Assembly (NCBI RefSeq): GCF_030409415.1
Contig: NZ_JAUFPW010000030.1
Location: 1-64,000 of the forward strand
Origin: Pedobacter aquatilis
Lineage (GTDB): Bacteria > Bacteroidota > Bacteroidia > Sphingobacteriales > Sphingobacteriaceae
Direction: 5' to 3'
DNA length: 64,000 nt
Made by a program: the position numbers and the translations under genes. Positions 43,396 to 52,718 of the stretch are shown in pieces. Position 1 is the first letter of the stretch; every line of letters starts with the position of its first letter. Under the pieces are notes generated by a model. That model was given only the letters and a program-made list of their open reading frames with translations, had not been told where the DNA came from and ran no database searches.

Positions 43396-45231
43396 CTAAT
43401 TCTTTAATGAATTTAAAATTGGAGTAGCAATTGCATTGATAGTTATTACCTTATCATCTAACAGTTCTAAAACTTTGATATCGTTTTCGCCAACTTTTAA
43501 CCATTCTTTGGGTACATAAATGGTTTGCTGTGGCCCAATAGACCAGTATTTACCTAAGTTGTGTCCGTTAACCCAAACCACTCCTTTACCCCAATTCTGC
43601 ATGTCAAGGTAAGTATCGCCAGTTTTGTTTAAGCTAAAAGCACCTGTTCGGATTAATGGACCTGACAAAGATTTATTGCTTGTCTGCTCCGTTAAGAATC
43701 TATTAATATCGCTAAATGGCAAACTAAACATTTTCCAGTTTTTTAATTCATTACCAGCAAATAAAACACTTTCGGTAATACCTTTTTTATTTTCTAACAG
43801 ATATTTACCAAAATTAACCCTACCCATATTCTCAACAAAAATATCTAGTTGTAAAGTTCCTTGAGGTAAATTTAGCAATAAACTATCTTGATTTAGGCGT
43901 CTATCTAAAATGCCTTGTTGTTTTCCGTTGATGAAAATAATTGCATAATCTCTTAGCTTGTTAATTTTAAGTAATCCCTTTTTACCACCTTCTATTTTGG
44001 TGCGGTACAACAGGTAGCCATAGTCCTGTTTTAAATCTTCAAAAGTTAATGGTTTTTCGTTTTCGATACCATTTGGTAGATGATTTAAAATGTAATACTT
44101 TTTAGCAAGTTCGAAAGGTTTAATTGTAATAGCAGGCTTAGCCGCTGGAATAGCTGGTAATTTAACGTTTTTAGGTAAATGCTTTTGAATTACCGCCCTG
44201 AATTGCTTGAACTTTTCGGTTGCATTTCCAGCTTCATTCAAGGGTGCATCATAATCATAACTACTTATCTGGGGCTCGTAAGGAGAAATATCCTTGTAAT
44301 TTGCTCCATTCATAAAGCCTCGTGTACTGCCCCCATGGAACATATACATATTGATGGAAATACCAGCTGTTAAAACTGAATCTAATTTGCCTGTATATTT
44401 TTCTGCTGGCACAGTGTGATGAGGTGTTCCCCACCAATCGAACCAGGCAGGATACCATTCTGCAATAAAATACGGCCCAGTACCATTGTGAAATTTGTTG
44501 ATGGCAGCTTTAACCCTTTCAGGATTATCTTGCCCATTAATTGCAGGCAATAAGCCATTCAAATGACCACCAACTATATCACTTTCAGGGTCGCAAGTGT
44601 ACAGCAAACCATCAAAACCCGCTTCGATAAACATTTTTCTGTTGATGTCTAAATATTCTTTATCAGCTGCGTAAGAGCCATATTCATTTTCTACCTGAAC
44701 CATCAAAATGTTTCCGCCATGGTTAATTTGTGATGATGCAAGCTGCTTACCCACCGCATTAATATATTTTCTATATTCGTTTAAATATTCATTTTGTTTG
44801 CTTCTAACAACAAGACCTTTTTCATTTTGTAACCAATATGGATAGCCACCAAATTCCCACTCCGCACAAACGTAAGGGCTAGGCCGTAAGATAACCCATA
44901 AGCCTTCTTCTTTGGCTATTTTTACAAAACTTGCGATATCATTATTACCAGAAAAATCGAATTTCCCTTTCTGAGGTTCGTGCAGGTTCCAAAACACGTA
45001 AGTACCAATGGTGTTTAAACCCATTGCCTTAGCCATTTTCATACGGTCTCGCCAAGCTTCTTTCGGAACCCGTGGATAATGGATTTCTCCAGAGATAATT
45101 TGAAAGGGTTTATCATCCAATAGAAAATCGGTTTTGCTGAGCTTAAAGGTGTGTTTTACTTGTTGGGCAAAAATTGATGAGGCGAAGCACAAACCAATTA
45201 GCACTAAAATGTATGTTGTAAATTTGTTCAT
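43396..45231 (-). CDS. GH35 beta-galactosidase
   Basis: 611 residues with a signal peptide (SSIFAQ). GH35 core: SGEIHYPRVP, acid/base glutamate in VENEYGSY and nucleophile glutamate in FIAEWYPAWFDWWG. C-terminal beta domains (about 390-600) complete it. It removes terminal beta-1,3- or beta-1,4-galactose. Together with the GH43 gene upstream it fits trimming of galactan side chains. Confidence 0.94.
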   Translation of the reverse strand: MNKFTTYILVLIGLCFASSIFAQQVKHTFKLSKTDFLLDDKPFQIISGEIHYPRVPKEAWRDRMKMAKAMGLNTIGTYVFWNLHEPQKGKFDFSGNNDIASFVKIAKEEGLWVILRPSPYVCAEWEFGGYPYWLQNEKGLVVRSKQNEYLNEYRKYINAVGKQLASSQINHGGNILMVQVENEYGSYAADKEYLDINRKMFIEAGFDGLLYTCDPESDIVGGHLNGLLPAINGQDNPERVKAAINKFHNGTGPYFIAEWYPAWFDWWGTPHHTVPAEKYTGKLDSVLTAGISINMYMFHGGSTRGFMNGANYKDISPYEPQISSYDYDAPLNEAGNATEKFKQFRAVIQKHLPKNVKLPAIPAAKPAITIKPFELAKKYYILNHLPNGIENEKPLTFEDLKQDYGYLLYRTKIEGGKKGLLKINKLRDYAIIFINGKQQGILDRRLNQDSLLLNLPQGTLQLDIFVENMGRVNFGKYLLENKKGITESVLFAGNELKNWKMFSLPFSDINRFLTEQTSNKSLSGPLIRTGAFSLNKTGDTYLDMQNWGKGVVWVNGHNLGKYWSIGPQQTIYVPKEWLKVGENDIKVLELLDDKVITINAIATPILNSLKN

Positions 45232-45314
45232 TAGATAGATTTTTTTGGCAAAAAGTATCCACTATCGCGAGATTAATCGCAATTATGAAACTAAATCGCC
45301 TGTAAGTTATTTTT

Positions 45315-46421
45315 TTAGTTGAAGGTGCTTAAATCCCACTTATCCAGCCAGCTAATTTCAATTTTTTCGTTATCAAACTTAATCGGCAACCATAGATATC
45401 TACCATCAATTGCATTTTTAGGCGACCATTTATCTGCCATAAAAATAAACTGACCTTTTTTACCTGGTGCTGGTAGTACATGAGTGCTCTGCCCACCATA
45501 AGTAATGTTAGCGTTTTCTCCGATACAAGGATTACCCATAAACACCCACGGCCCCCAAATTGATTTTGATTTGAACCATCTGGCTGGATTTGGGTCCCAA
45601 CCAGTGCAACCAGAACCAATCATGTAGTATGTGCCATCCCTTTTAAAAAGTGCAGGTGCTTCGGTTTGCTGCCCCACATAAATCCTTATAAATTTGCCAG
45701 TATGATTTAAATAATCTGGGGTTAGTTCTGCCAGGTGCAGGGTAAAGTTTTCTTCTGAAGAAAAAATGTGATAAGCTTTACCATCATCATCAACAAAAAC
45801 GGTCATATCTCTTGCCATTTGGCCGCCTGGTAAATCTCTGCAGAAAAAACCATCGCTTTTATTGGCTGGTTTTGCACAATTAACTTTCTCGTCAGCCGGA
45901 GTACCCGGAAGATAAAACGGCATAATACCTGGATTTGGGCGGTAGCTTTTTATAAATGTATATGGTCCAGTTGCTTTATCAGCAGTTGCAACACCAGTAC
46001 GTGCAGCTTCATAACCTTTACCAAGAAGCTCCAGATGAAACCACATTACAAACTTTTTTGTTTTTTTATTGTAAACTACTTTTGGCCTTTCCAAAATACA
46101 CCCTTTAGCAATGTCGCTTTTTAAATCATCAGAAACTGAAAGTGCAATACCTTCATCCTTCCAATTGTATAAATCTTTTGATGAATAACAATGTACACCT
46201 ACCTGAGCTGTATTTCCTTTTTCGCCTTCAATCTTATGTTCTCCAAACCAATAATATGTTCCTTTATTTTCTACAATTCCGCCACCATGTGCATTGATGT
46301 GAACGCCATTGTTATCTTTCCATATTTTGCCAGGATAGAAAGCATTTAATTTCTCTTGTGCTAGAATAAAACTGGAAATTGAAACAAAAATTAAGAGTAG
46401 AGCAATTTTGATTTTAAGCAT
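45315..46421 (-). CDS. GH43 enzyme, exo-beta-1,3-galactanase-like (subfamily 24 type)
   Basis: 368 residues with a signal peptide (SFILAQ) and one five-bladed propeller. The start of the catalytic domain reads NGVHINAHGGGIVE, the segment that in exo-beta-1,3-galactanases replaces the usual catalytic-base aspartate. Glu in CILERPKVVYN and in QTEAPALFKR are the expected acid and helper positions. If so it cuts the beta-1,3-galactan backbone of type II arabinogalactan, bypassing branches. The subfamily is assigned from motif only. Confidence 0.78.
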   Translation of the reverse strand: MLKIKIALLLIFVSISSFILAQEKLNAFYPGKIWKDNNGVHINAHGGGIVENKGTYYWFGEHKIEGEKGNTAQVGVHCYSSKDLYNWKDEGIALSVSDDLKSDIAKGCILERPKVVYNKKTKKFVMWFHLELLGKGYEAARTGVATADKATGPYTFIKSYRPNPGIMPFYLPGTPADEKVNCAKPANKSDGFFCRDLPGGQMARDMTVFVDDDGKAYHIFSSEENFTLHLAELTPDYLNHTGKFIRIYVGQQTEAPALFKRDGTYYMIGSGCTGWDPNPARWFKSKSIWGPWVFMGNPCIGENANITYGGQSTHVLPAPGKKGQFIFMADKWSPKNAIDGRYLWLPIKFDNEKIEISWLDKWDLSTFN

Positions 46422-46474
46422 AAAACTAGTTTTGGTGTGTAAATTGAAATGGCAAGATAATCAATACTTTAATT

Positions 46475-46504
46475 ATCGGGAAGGCTAAAAAAAACCTCCC
46501 CGAT
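46475..46504 (-). terminator. Hairpin after susD (processing or partial terminator)
   Basis: ATCGGGGAGG pairs with CCTTCCCGAT (one G-U pair) on the minus strand, with a T-run in the loop but none after the stem. It lies 17 bp past the susD stop and may protect susCD mRNA or reduce read-through into the GH43 gene. Confidence 0.45.
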
Positions 46505-46520
46505 TAACTAACCACATTCA

Positions 46521-48146
46521 CTAATATCCTGGGTTTTGAGTCAGTACTGCATCTTTATTCAACTGGATTTCGCCCAATGGAATTGGTAACAGTAAATTTC
46601 TGGCAGTTAAACCAGTAATTGGTTTCGATTTATCGCCAGAATTTAAACGTAAGGCACGTTCTACTAATGTTCCGGTTCTCATTAAAGTCATTCTTCTGTT
46701 TTCTTCCCCAATAAGTTCTCTTGCTCGCTCGTCTAAAATAAAATCTTTAGTCATTTGAGCTGCAGTAACCTGATCTGCATTAGCTCTGGTTCTAAGTACA
46801 TTAATCGTTGTAGCAGCTTCGCTGGTTTTACCTTGGGCAACCTGAGCCTCTGCAAGCAATAAGTAAGTTTCACCCAAACGCATCAGAATAAAATCCTTAA
46901 TCATCGCAAAACCGAAAGTATCATTAGGGTCGAAAGCACCCCATTTTGTAGTACTTGGACAGATATTTATAAGTGTATCAGGGCCAGTAAACGGAACTTG
47001 TTTTCCAAATCTAGCGGCATAAGTCGGACTAGGATCGTTATAATAATATTTTCTGCGGATGTTGTATTGAGAATTACGGATATCGTTTCCTTTGTATAAA
47101 CCATATAATACCCAGTTGCTTAAGCGTAATCTTCCGATAGATCTTCCACCGAGTGAATCAGCTAATGCCATACCTGCGATATTATAATATGCTGCTCCCC
47201 AAACCCTTCTTTGTTGTGGTGAATTGGTTATACCGCCAACAACTGCATTAGGATTTTCTTGCTCTAATACCCAAATAGATTCGGTATTACCTTGCGAACG
47301 ACGCTGGTTACCATACTGGAACATATCAGAATAATAATCGCCTGGTAAACTGGTTTTAACACCAAAACGGTTTCTAATTAAACTGAATTTCCCACTCGTA
47401 ATAATCGCTTGGGCTTGTTGTTCGGCCAAATCTGGTTTACCCATCCTTAAATATACCTCTGCAAGTAGTTGCATGGCCATAAATTTATTCGCACGACCAT
47501 ACATTTTCCCTTTTGTATTTGTTTTAACAGATTCTATATCCGGAAGATTTGCAGCTGCATAAACTAAATCGCTTACAATAAAGTTATTTACATCTGCTAT
47601 CGGAGCCCGTACAAAATCAATCTTTGGACCAGTTAATGCTTTTGTAATTAAAGGCACTCCGCCATATAGCGTTGCCAAATTATTATAAGCATAAGCTCTA
47701 AAAAATTTCGCTTCGGCACTTACCAAAGCCTTACCTCTTGCACTCAAACTGGTTGTAGCGGGATTTTCAACACCATCTACAATCGTATTTGTTAGATTTA
47801 CCAAAATATAATTCCTGTTCCAGGTACGGGCAGAACCACCATCGGTAGCTGCAAGTGTTTCGTAATTATAGTAAGGTATTTCTACACCTTGTTGGTTATT
47901 TGTAGCGTTTGCCACATCGGTACCAACTTGCCAAACACTTGGCCAGCCTTGCTGGTCAGACCAAGAGAATATTGTACTGGTATGGTTATAAAGCCCAACT
48001 AATGAAGCTTCAAATCCAAGTGAATCGGTAACTGTTAGTGGTGTGTAGGCGGAGAATGGTTTTTCATCCAGAAATGCTTTTTTGCAAGATGAAAATGCTA
48101 AAAACATAACCGCTGTACATGCTATGATTGTGATATTCTTTTTCAT
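46521..48146 (-). CDS. SusD/RagB glycan-binding outer-membrane lipoprotein
   Basis: 541 residues. The lipobox (AFSSCKK, Cys21) is followed by KAFLDEKPF, the usual SusD start, and by TPR-like helices with the C-terminal region ERARELIGEENRRMTLMRTG. It captures glycans at the cell surface and closes over the SusC barrel. It follows susC by 10 bp. The glycan is inferred from the neighbouring enzymes as arabinogalactan. Confidence 0.95.
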   Translation of the reverse strand: MKKNITIIACTAVMFLAFSSCKKAFLDEKPFSAYTPLTVTDSLGFEASLVGLYNHTSTIFSWSDQQGWPSVWQVGTDVANATNNQQGVEIPYYNYETLAATDGGSARTWNRNYILVNLTNTIVDGVENPATTSLSARGKALVSAEAKFFRAYAYNNLATLYGGVPLITKALTGPKIDFVRAPIADVNNFIVSDLVYAAANLPDIESVKTNTKGKMYGRANKFMAMQLLAEVYLRMGKPDLAEQQAQAIITSGKFSLIRNRFGVKTSLPGDYYSDMFQYGNQRRSQGNTESIWVLEQENPNAVVGGITNSPQQRRVWGAAYYNIAGMALADSLGGRSIGRLRLSNWVLYGLYKGNDIRNSQYNIRRKYYYNDPSPTYAARFGKQVPFTGPDTLINICPSTTKWGAFDPNDTFGFAMIKDFILMRLGETYLLLAEAQVAQGKTSEAATTINVLRTRANADQVTAAQMTKDFILDERARELIGEENRRMTLMRTGTLVERALRLNSGDKSKPITGLTARNLLLPIPLGEIQLNKDAVLTQNPGY

Positions 48147-48156
48147 GATAAATAAA

Positions 48157-51150
48157 TTAGCGTAGTGAAACGTTTAAACCGAATACAAATGTTCTGGTTA
48201 ATGGATAGTTATTTACCCAATCTCCGGAACCACGAGATGAATAGTTATTTTCAGGATCCCAACCCACCCAATTTGTAAAAGTATGGAGGTTACGACCGCT
48301 GGCATATACTGTTAAACCTCCAAGATGAAGTTTATCTAACATTGACTGACCAAACACATAACTTAAAGTAACATCCTTTATACGGGTATAGCTTGCATCA
48401 GAAGCAAAACCATAACCCAATGTATTGTTGTATGATAATGCTGGTCTGGTCTGGCTCATATTTTCTGGAGTCCAGTATCCGATTTCTGCAGGTGTGTTTC
48501 TTCTTCCGGTTTCATCGCCGTAAGTTAAATCAGGATTATTTTTGGTCATGCCCTGTGCAGTTTGGATGAAAACACTCAGGTTAATATTTTTATAATGAAA
48601 GGTGTTCGTTAAACCTCCCGTCCATTTTGGTGCAAGCTGACCTAAAATTTTTCTATCATCGCCAGTAATTCTTCCATCACCATTTAGATCACTAAATTTT
48701 ATACTTCCTGGTCTTGCAGTTGGGTCTTGCTTTGATACATCTTCACCAGTTTGCCAAATGCCTGTCATCTCATAATCGTAAATAACGCTTATTGGTTTTC
48801 CGATAAACCATCTGTTGCCAATATCATCCTTACCATCGCCGTATAAATCGGTAATTTTGTTTTTATTGGTTGCAAATACAATCATGGTTTCCCATCTAAA
48901 ATCTTTGCCTGCAACATTCTGAGTGTTTAAAGTTACTTCTAAACCCTTATTTGTAGTTTTACCTATATTTTCAAGCACGTTGGAATAACCAGTAATAATT
49001 GGCAAACTTCTACTTAAAAGCAGGCCACTGGTTTTATTCTCGTAAGCTTCGATACTACCATTAATTCTGTTGTTTAAAATTCCAAAATCTAACCCAATAT
49101 TGGCTGTTTTAGTGGTTTCCCACTGTAAAGATGAGTTACCTAAGTTTGCTGGGAATACACCAATGGTACTTATTCCGTTAAATGGAGAACGACCAGTATT
49201 ATCCGTTGTAATGGTACGATAAACGCTAACCGCCTCATTACCTGTTTTACCGTAAGATAATCTTAATTTTAAATTGTTAAACACCTTGGCATTTTTCATA
49301 AAATTTTCGTTGATGATGTTCCAACCAAATGCTGCTGAAGGAAACACGCCATATTTAGTTGTATTTGCACCAAATACTGATGAACCATCTCTTCTAGCTG
49401 TTAATGTAAATAAGTAACGGCTATCATAAGAGTAAAATAAACGTCCCATTTGAGAATTAATACCATATCTATCTCTGTAAGAACCACTTGTTTGTGTAGA
49501 CCCAGCGCCAATATTATCTAAACCTAACTCATCATTTATAAATCCGGTTGCTCCGGCCGTAGTTTCGAAATACTTACGTTCTTGTGAGCTATATAAAGCA
49601 GTTATATCAAAATGATGCTTTTTAATATCCTTCGAATAGGTTAAAATATTTTCGATTGTGTAGCTGTTTGTAGAAGAATTAAAACTTCTCGCTGTGCCAT
49701 TATTATCATTAGCTAAACGGCCTATATAACTTCCTTCTCTTTTTGGAAAATAAGTGTATCCGGCGTTTAATCTGTATTTTAAACCAGTTAATGCACCAGG
49801 GAATTTAATTTCGGCATAACCATTTCCATTTAAATTAGTTGTTCTGCTAATTTGGGTTGTGGTTAAACCAAGTAAAGGGTTAGTATATAATTGCTCTGGC
49901 TCCATTGGAAAAATTTTATAGGTTCCATTTGGATTATACAACTGCCCATAAGGACTCATTGCCGTAGCGAATAACAAGTTTGCTCTTCCTCCATCATAAT
50001 TATTACTTGTTAAAAATAATGATGTACCAACTGTTAAGAAACTGGTTACATTAACATCAAGATTTGAACGCAGACCAAGGCGTTTAAAATTATATCCTTT
50101 AACAACACCTTTTTGGTCAAGATAATCGCCAGATATAAAATACTTCACATCTTGAGAACCACCTGATATGCCAACATTATGGTCTTGTATTATTCCCTGC
50201 TGAGTTGCTTCTTTTACCCAATCTGTTGTTGTACCGGCATTATAGGCCGGAAGTTCACCAATATTTGGAACCGGACGTTGCTGAACCTGCCCTGTTTGCT
50301 TCAAGAAATCAGCGTATTTTTGAGCATATTCCGCACCACTTCTGGGCTCAAGAATGTTAGATAAATTCTCTATACCTGCATAACCTCCATATCTAATTAT
50401 TGGCTTGCCCGATGTACCTCTCTTGGTTGTGATTAGAATTACACCATTAGAACCATTTGTACCATAAATTGCGGTTGCACTTGCGTCTTTTAATATCTCA
50501 ACTGAAGCAATATCATTTGGGTTGATATCATTTAAAGAGCCACCAGTTTTACTTAAAGGAACTCCATCTACTACCACAAACGGACCAGTACCTGCAGTAA
50601 TGGAGTTCTGCCCTCTAATTAAGGCATTCGGCTGACTACCAGGAACCGTAGATGTTGTCGTAATATTAACCCCTGCAACTGCACCTTCAATTGATTGAAG
50701 AACATTCGTAACCGGAAGTTGAGATAATCTTGATTTAGGCACAGAAACTACTGAACCGGTAACATCAGATCTTTTCTGTGTTCCGTAACCAACAACTACT
50801 ACATCGTTCAATGTTTTATCGTCAGCTTCTTCAAGTTTTATATTTAATTGATTATCGTTAGCAACTACCACAGTTTTAGTGGTATAACCAACATAACTGT
50901 AAGATAAACTTTCGCCTTTTAAAGCCGCAATCTTATAGCGGCCGTTGCCATCTGTAATGGCCAGTTTAGCCGAACTTATATTTTTAACAGTAACGCCCGG
51001 AATCGGGGAACCTTTAGCATCCTGAATGGTGCCGCTTACTTCTGTTGTAACGCCTTGAGCGTAAAGGTTACTGAAACCTGTGTTGGCAATTATAAATATT
51101 GCGAATAGTATCAGCAAACACCTTTTTAGTGATGGTAATTTTTTTAGCAT
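48157..51150 (-). CDS. SusC/RagA TonB-dependent glycan transporter
   Basis: 997 residues. Order: signal peptide, carboxypeptidase-regulatory-like domain (about 37-115), TonB box region, plug (with the family start VVVVGYGTQKRSDVTGSVVSV) and a 22-strand barrel ending in FVFGLNVSLR, with a C-terminal aromatic-like end for assembly. There is no N-terminal STN domain, so no anti-sigma signalling; control is through the HTCS. It imports oligosaccharides with SusD. Confidence 0.95.
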   Translation of the reverse strand: MLKKLPSLKRCLLILFAIFIIANTGFSNLYAQGVTTEVSGTIQDAKGSPIPGVTVKNISSAKLAITDGNGRYKIAALKGESLSYSYVGYTTKTVVVANDNQLNIKLEEADDKTLNDVVVVGYGTQKRSDVTGSVVSVPKSRLSQLPVTNVLQSIEGAVAGVNITTTSTVPGSQPNALIRGQNSITAGTGPFVVVDGVPLSKTGGSLNDINPNDIASVEILKDASATAIYGTNGSNGVILITTKRGTSGKPIIRYGGYAGIENLSNILEPRSGAEYAQKYADFLKQTGQVQQRPVPNIGELPAYNAGTTTDWVKEATQQGIIQDHNVGISGGSQDVKYFISGDYLDQKGVVKGYNFKRLGLRSNLDVNVTSFLTVGTSLFLTSNNYDGGRANLLFATAMSPYGQLYNPNGTYKIFPMEPEQLYTNPLLGLTTTQISRTTNLNGNGYAEIKFPGALTGLKYRLNAGYTYFPKREGSYIGRLANDNNGTARSFNSSTNSYTIENILTYSKDIKKHHFDITALYSSQERKYFETTAGATGFINDELGLDNIGAGSTQTSGSYRDRYGINSQMGRLFYSYDSRYLFTLTARRDGSSVFGANTTKYGVFPSAAFGWNIINENFMKNAKVFNNLKLRLSYGKTGNEAVSVYRTITTDNTGRSPFNGISTIGVFPANLGNSSLQWETTKTANIGLDFGILNNRINGSIEAYENKTSGLLLSRSLPIITGYSNVLENIGKTTNKGLEVTLNTQNVAGKDFRWETMIVFATNKNKITDLYGDGKDDIGNRWFIGKPISVIYDYEMTGIWQTGEDVSKQDPTARPGSIKFSDLNGDGRITGDDRKILGQLAPKWTGGLTNTFHYKNINLSVFIQTAQGMTKNNPDLTYGDETGRRNTPAEIGYWTPENMSQTRPALSYNNTLGYGFASDASYTRIKDVTLSYVFGQSMLDKLHLGGLTVYASGRNLHTFTNWVGWDPENNYSSRGSGDWVNNYPLTRTFVFGLNVSLR

Positions 51151-51181
51151 AGTTTTATTTGGTTAGTTTGTTTTTAGTTGG

Positions 51182-51223
51182 AATCAATTTTTAAATTGAT
51201 TTTTTCTCATATATTAATGAGAA
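51182..51223 (-). promoter_or_regulatory. Twin hairpins in the susC leader
   Basis: Two adjacent palindromes: AATCAATTT-TT-AAATTGATT (51182-51201) and TTCTCAT-6 nt-ATGAGAA (51204-51223), 32 to 73 nt upstream of the susC start codon and inside the likely 5' UTR. They could control stability or translation. Confidence 0.5.
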
Positions 51224-51289
51224 GGCTTTTACTTACAAAAGCGAATTAAGTGGTGTGTCTTATTCTCATATTTTTACATTTGGTTATAA

Positions 51290-51346
51290 CAAATTAAAGA
51301 CTAAAATAGACCACATAGTGAGGGGCAATACAGTAATTAATGGGGG
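51290..51346 (-). promoter_or_regulatory. susC promoter with paired C5 boxes (HTCS site candidate)
   Basis: On the plus strand GGGG (51322-51325) and GGGGGTTAAAT (51342-51352) are 20-21 bp apart. 24 bp downstream of the nearer box is TTAATTTG (51297-51290 on the minus strand), one base from the -7 consensus. The same arrangement occurs upstream of GH97. Confidence 0.55.
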
Positions 51347-51422
51347 TTAAATTCGTAATTATCGCCAAAAAAAGCACTTTTAAGCCATTTATCGTTTTTT
51401 TAACCGTAAATACAACGTTTAT

Positions 51423-51458
51423 TTTAAAAGCGCAAAAAATTTTAATTGCGCTTTTAAA
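51423..51458 (-). terminator. Terminator between the DUF2264 gene and susC
   Basis: AAAAGCGCAA pairs perfectly with TTGCGCTTTT (13 bp counting the AT flank) around a 10-base loop, only 8 bp past the DUF2264 stop. It splits the locus into two transcription units. The remaining 51151-51463 region holds the susC promoter and leader. Confidence 0.8.
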
Positions 51459-51463
51459 TATTG

Positions 51464-52714
51464 TTATCTTAAATCGGCGCTATGGTCGTTAGGAAAATCT
51501 TCTCCAGACCAAATGCGTTGAGCACTCCATTTAGCTGGCGGGTTTGACCAAAATGGGTCGCTTGCAGGTAATCCCAATGGGAGAAAAATATTTGAACAAA
51601 TGTATGGGCTACCTTGATTGTTGTAAAAATCGCCAAGGTTCGGTTGAGAACCGTATAAGCCAATTGTTAACCAACCATTTTTATAAGTTGATGGATTTTC
51701 TAAAGTTTTTTTAATAACAGCCGTTAGCGCACAACGAACTTGCTCTGGACTTAATTGCTTAGGTAGTGCTTTTCTGAGTGCCATATCTGCCAGATGATGA
51801 AATGCTGCTCCACGATAAACAATCGACCTTCCTGTTGCTGGGTAAGTGCCATCTGTGTTGATTAAACGTTCCTGAATAATTGCATAGCGCTCGTTACGTT
51901 TTTTAATCTTCTCGAACATCGAATTGTAATCTTTAACCTTTGCACCAATAATTTCAGAAATTTTTGCCAGAAAAGGATGAATGACATAACTGTTGTAATA
52001 ATCAAATGCGTAAGTGCTGCCATCTTTATACATACCATCACCTACATACCACTGCTCCATTTGCTGCAAGGCGTAATCTACTCGCATCGGGTCCCAGGTG
52101 TAACCAAACTTTGCTAAAAAGGCTTCGTTCATTGCAGAAAATAAAAGCCAGTTTGAAAACACAGGTTTAAACTTTTTAGTTGTTACGATGGATTTCATAA
52201 TAAGTTGTCTATGCTTATCTCCGAGATTTTCCCACAACCAAGGAGCCCTTACAAAAGCGAGTGCTACGTAAGATGCATCAACCAATTGCTGACCGCCAAT
52301 GTCATAATTCATAAAGTCTTTGGCGTTAGAATCCAGCGAGTTTTTTAAACCCTGAATTGCCCATTCACGGTATTGTTTTCTTAAAGCCACTTCCTGTTTA
52401 TCACCACCTTCTAGTTGCAACCATGGCGCAATACCACTCAAAACACGCCCTAAAACCTCAACGTACTGAACTTTAATTCTATGTTCTTTATTATCAATGT
52501 GAATTGAAGTAACCTGCGGCATTACGATACGCAAGCTATCTTTTGCCAAATTATACAACACTGGCTTTACCATTTTATCCATCTGTTGTAACCAAAACTG
52601 TCTGTCGTTTAAAACATTAGCATTTTTAATTGATTTCTTCTTTTGGGCCGAAGCAGAAAGCACTAAAAAGCAAATGGTAATCAGCAATAAACCTTTTTTA
52701 TATAAAATTTTCAT
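51464..52714 (-). CDS. DUF2264 (GH154-like) family protein
   Basis: 416 residues with a signal peptide (SASAQ). The (alpha/alpha)6 barrel has the DUF2264 stretches VEVLGRVLSGIAPWLQLEG, DASYVALAFVRAPWLWENL and DGSTYAFDYYNSYV. DUF2264 members are now classified as GH154, with a beta-glucuronidase from the Bacteroides arabinogalactan-protein system reported; I recall this rather than having tested it. It would remove glucuronic acid from galactan branches. It lies 4 bp after GH105. Confidence 0.82.
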   Translation of the reverse strand: MKILYKKGLLLITICFLVLSASAQKKKSIKNANVLNDRQFWLQQMDKMVKPVLYNLAKDSLRIVMPQVTSIHIDNKEHRIKVQYVEVLGRVLSGIAPWLQLEGGDKQEVALRKQYREWAIQGLKNSLDSNAKDFMNYDIGGQQLVDASYVALAFVRAPWLWENLGDKHRQLIMKSIVTTKKFKPVFSNWLLFSAMNEAFLAKFGYTWDPMRVDYALQQMEQWYVGDGMYKDGSTYAFDYYNSYVIHPFLAKISEIIGAKVKDYNSMFEKIKKRNERYAIIQERLINTDGTYPATGRSIVYRGAAFHHLADMALRKALPKQLSPEQVRCALTAVIKKTLENPSTYKNGWLTIGLYGSQPNLGDFYNNQGSPYICSNIFLPLGLPASDPFWSNPPAKWSAQRIWSGEDFPNDHSADLR

Positions 52715-52718
52715 ACGT

